A DNA stretch of 64,000 bases from Sepiola atlantica (lineage: Eukaryota; Mollusca; Cephalopoda; Sepiida; Sepiolidae). The notes under the pieces were generated by a model. The model was not told the origin of the DNA. It ran no database searches and was given only the letters and a program-made list of their open reading frames with translations. The stretch covers positions 42,250,076 through 42,314,075 of the forward strand of contig OY744525.1 of NCBI GenBank assembly GCA_963556195.1. Reading direction: 5' to 3'. The position numbers and the translations under genes were made by a program. Positions 63,119-64,000 of this stretch are shown here, in pieces (positions within the stretch are counted from its first letter, which is position 1; each line of letters starts with the position of its first letter).

Positions 63119-63296
63119 ATTGGCTACATATGCGCATACATGTTTCAGCTATAGCCTTATTAGGCTACATTGTTAGAATGAAAATTGAAAGGAGAGATTT
63201 AAAAACTGTTCTTTTAATTTTCATTTTAACAAATAGCCTGAAGAAGCTTTGCCTAATAAGGCTGTAGTTAAAACACGTATGCACATATGTAGCCAA
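63119..63296. mobile_element. Inverted-repeat element with split hammerhead
   Basis: Left arm TTGGCTACATATGCGCATAC to TTAGGCTACATTGTTA, right arm TAACAAATAGCCTGAAGAAG to CACATATGTAGCCAA. The right arm has CTGAAGA 63238-63244 and stem II AGCT/AGTT plus GCC/GGC, but AAAA instead of GAAA. The left arm (minus strand) keeps GCTGAAACATGTATGCGC with an extended stem III and GTA cleavage, but lacks CTGAAGA (AATGTAGCC). Together they define an intact ancestral hammerhead. Confidence 0.55.
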
Positions 63297-63782
63297 CAAA
63301 GTTTGTATGAATAAATATTTATACAAAATAAAATTAATAAATATATCTATATTATTATTCAAAGTTTTTTTTGTTAGTGTGTACGTTCATACCTGCAAGT
63401 GGACTTGTTCGGAATGAAATCATAATAAACTATAAGTTCATTTTTAAGTCGTTTTGACATCTGGGCACTTCGAGGGAGATCACTCTCTTCCAATTTTGCT
63501 ATAAAAACGATAAAAACAATCCGAAAATTATTTCTAGATTTGGATTCCGATCAAGATAATCACTAAACTCGAATCCACTGTTCCTTGGACCAAGCCCATT
63601 TGTGCAACTCCTTCCAAACATTTCGTTGGTATCTAGTCATAACATTTAAGTTAATAATCTTGTGAATAGTCCAAGAGATAGGGGATAAAAATATAAACAC
63701 CCGTACTCCTTATGCATCAAATATAAAAATCAATTTATATACCATAAATTAGTTAACTATCTCTTCCTAATACACACATACA

Positions 63783-63787
<5 letters not shown>

Positions 63788-63831
<44 letters not shown>
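63788..63831. repeat. (TA)n microsatellite
   Basis: About 22 TA units. Confidence 0.97.
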
Positions 63832-63833
<2 letters not shown>

Positions 63834-63839
63834 TTCTTT

Positions 63840-64000
63840 GTAAAATGGTAGGAAAAATCCCAGCAGAGTGCTCGATTAATTAAGAATTAAAGTTAAAAAT
63901 TAAGAGCATAATATTTATTTATTCTGGTACAGAAAAATTAGTACAACATTCGTACCGTCGGTTTCAAGCACGGAAGGTCTTACCCATCCGGCTCTCTTCA
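63840..64000 (-). mobile_element. Hammerhead family D element, cut by window end
   Basis: Shares TTCTTTGTAAAA, CCCAGCAGaGTGCTCGA, TAAGAGCaTAATATTTATTT and ACCGTCGGTTTC with 30730-30865. The minus-strand hammerhead has TGAAGA at the window edge (the C would be base 64001) and stem II GAGC/GCTT plus CGG/CCG around one bulge. GAAA is 63962-63965, stem III ACC/GGT, and the cleavage base is at 63953 (GTA). Stem II differs in sequence from the 30.9-kb copy but keeps pairing. Confidence 0.65.

Overview
This window reads as intergenic or intronic DNA from an AT-rich, repeat-dense invertebrate genome. A mollusc is my best guess, with a cephalopod plausible. That guess rests on the RTE-type C-terminus, the GIY-YIG relic, the tRNA-headed SINEs and the very many (TA)n tracts; no species-level marker is visible. 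I found no intact host protein gene, rRNA or functional tRNA. The longest open frames are microsatellite translations, tandem-repeat translations or decayed transposable-element fragments.

Layout. 1-5 kb: a 61-bp minisatellite grown from a dispersed element, then old dispersed repeats (R2). 5-8.5 kb: a U2-snRNA-headed SINE with clean target-site duplications (TSDs), a non-LTR reverse-transcriptase relic and a hammerhead element between (TA)n tracts. 9-17 kb: an element carrying a 37-bp satellite, the type A and R1 repeats, a tRNA-headed SINE (T1) whose tail became a 29-bp minisatellite, a 1-kb decamer array and a ~30-bp two-type minisatellite. 18-25.7 kb: a head-to-tail hammerhead dimer, a Penelope-like GIY-YIG relic, several non-LTR 3' ends and an RTE C-terminus. 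26-36 kb: R2 copies, a 97-bp higher-order satellite, and hammerhead elements built as inverted repeats. 37-44 kb: a U2-headed SINE inserted in a type A element, tandem repeats, a DDE transposase relic and a long-TIR MITE. 44-49.6 kb: two tRNA-like plus hammerhead elements, a Helitron 3' relic, and a nested hAT-like / LINE / U2-SINE insertion. 50-53.6 kb: a cluster of U2-headed SINEs and LINE tails. 54-64 kb: fold-back T1 SINEs, more hammerhead elements, palindromes and (TA)n tracts.

Two systems stand out. First, many independent motifs have the order of a type I hammerhead ribozyme (stem I, CTGANGA, stem II, GAAA, short stem III, then TA or TC at the cleavage site). Four of them lie just downstream of a tRNA-like sequence with A/B-box motifs, and one is a 349-bp head-to-tail repeat, as expected for retrozyme-like or Sm-alpha-like elements. 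Others lie inside long inverted repeats next to (TA)n tracts. Second, a SINE family has a 5' head that matches the first ~40 nt of U2 snRNA, including the branch-point-recognition sequence. It has at least two unrelated bodies sharing one head and tail, and three copies have recognisable TSDs of about 13-16 bp. All alignments and foldings were done by eye.
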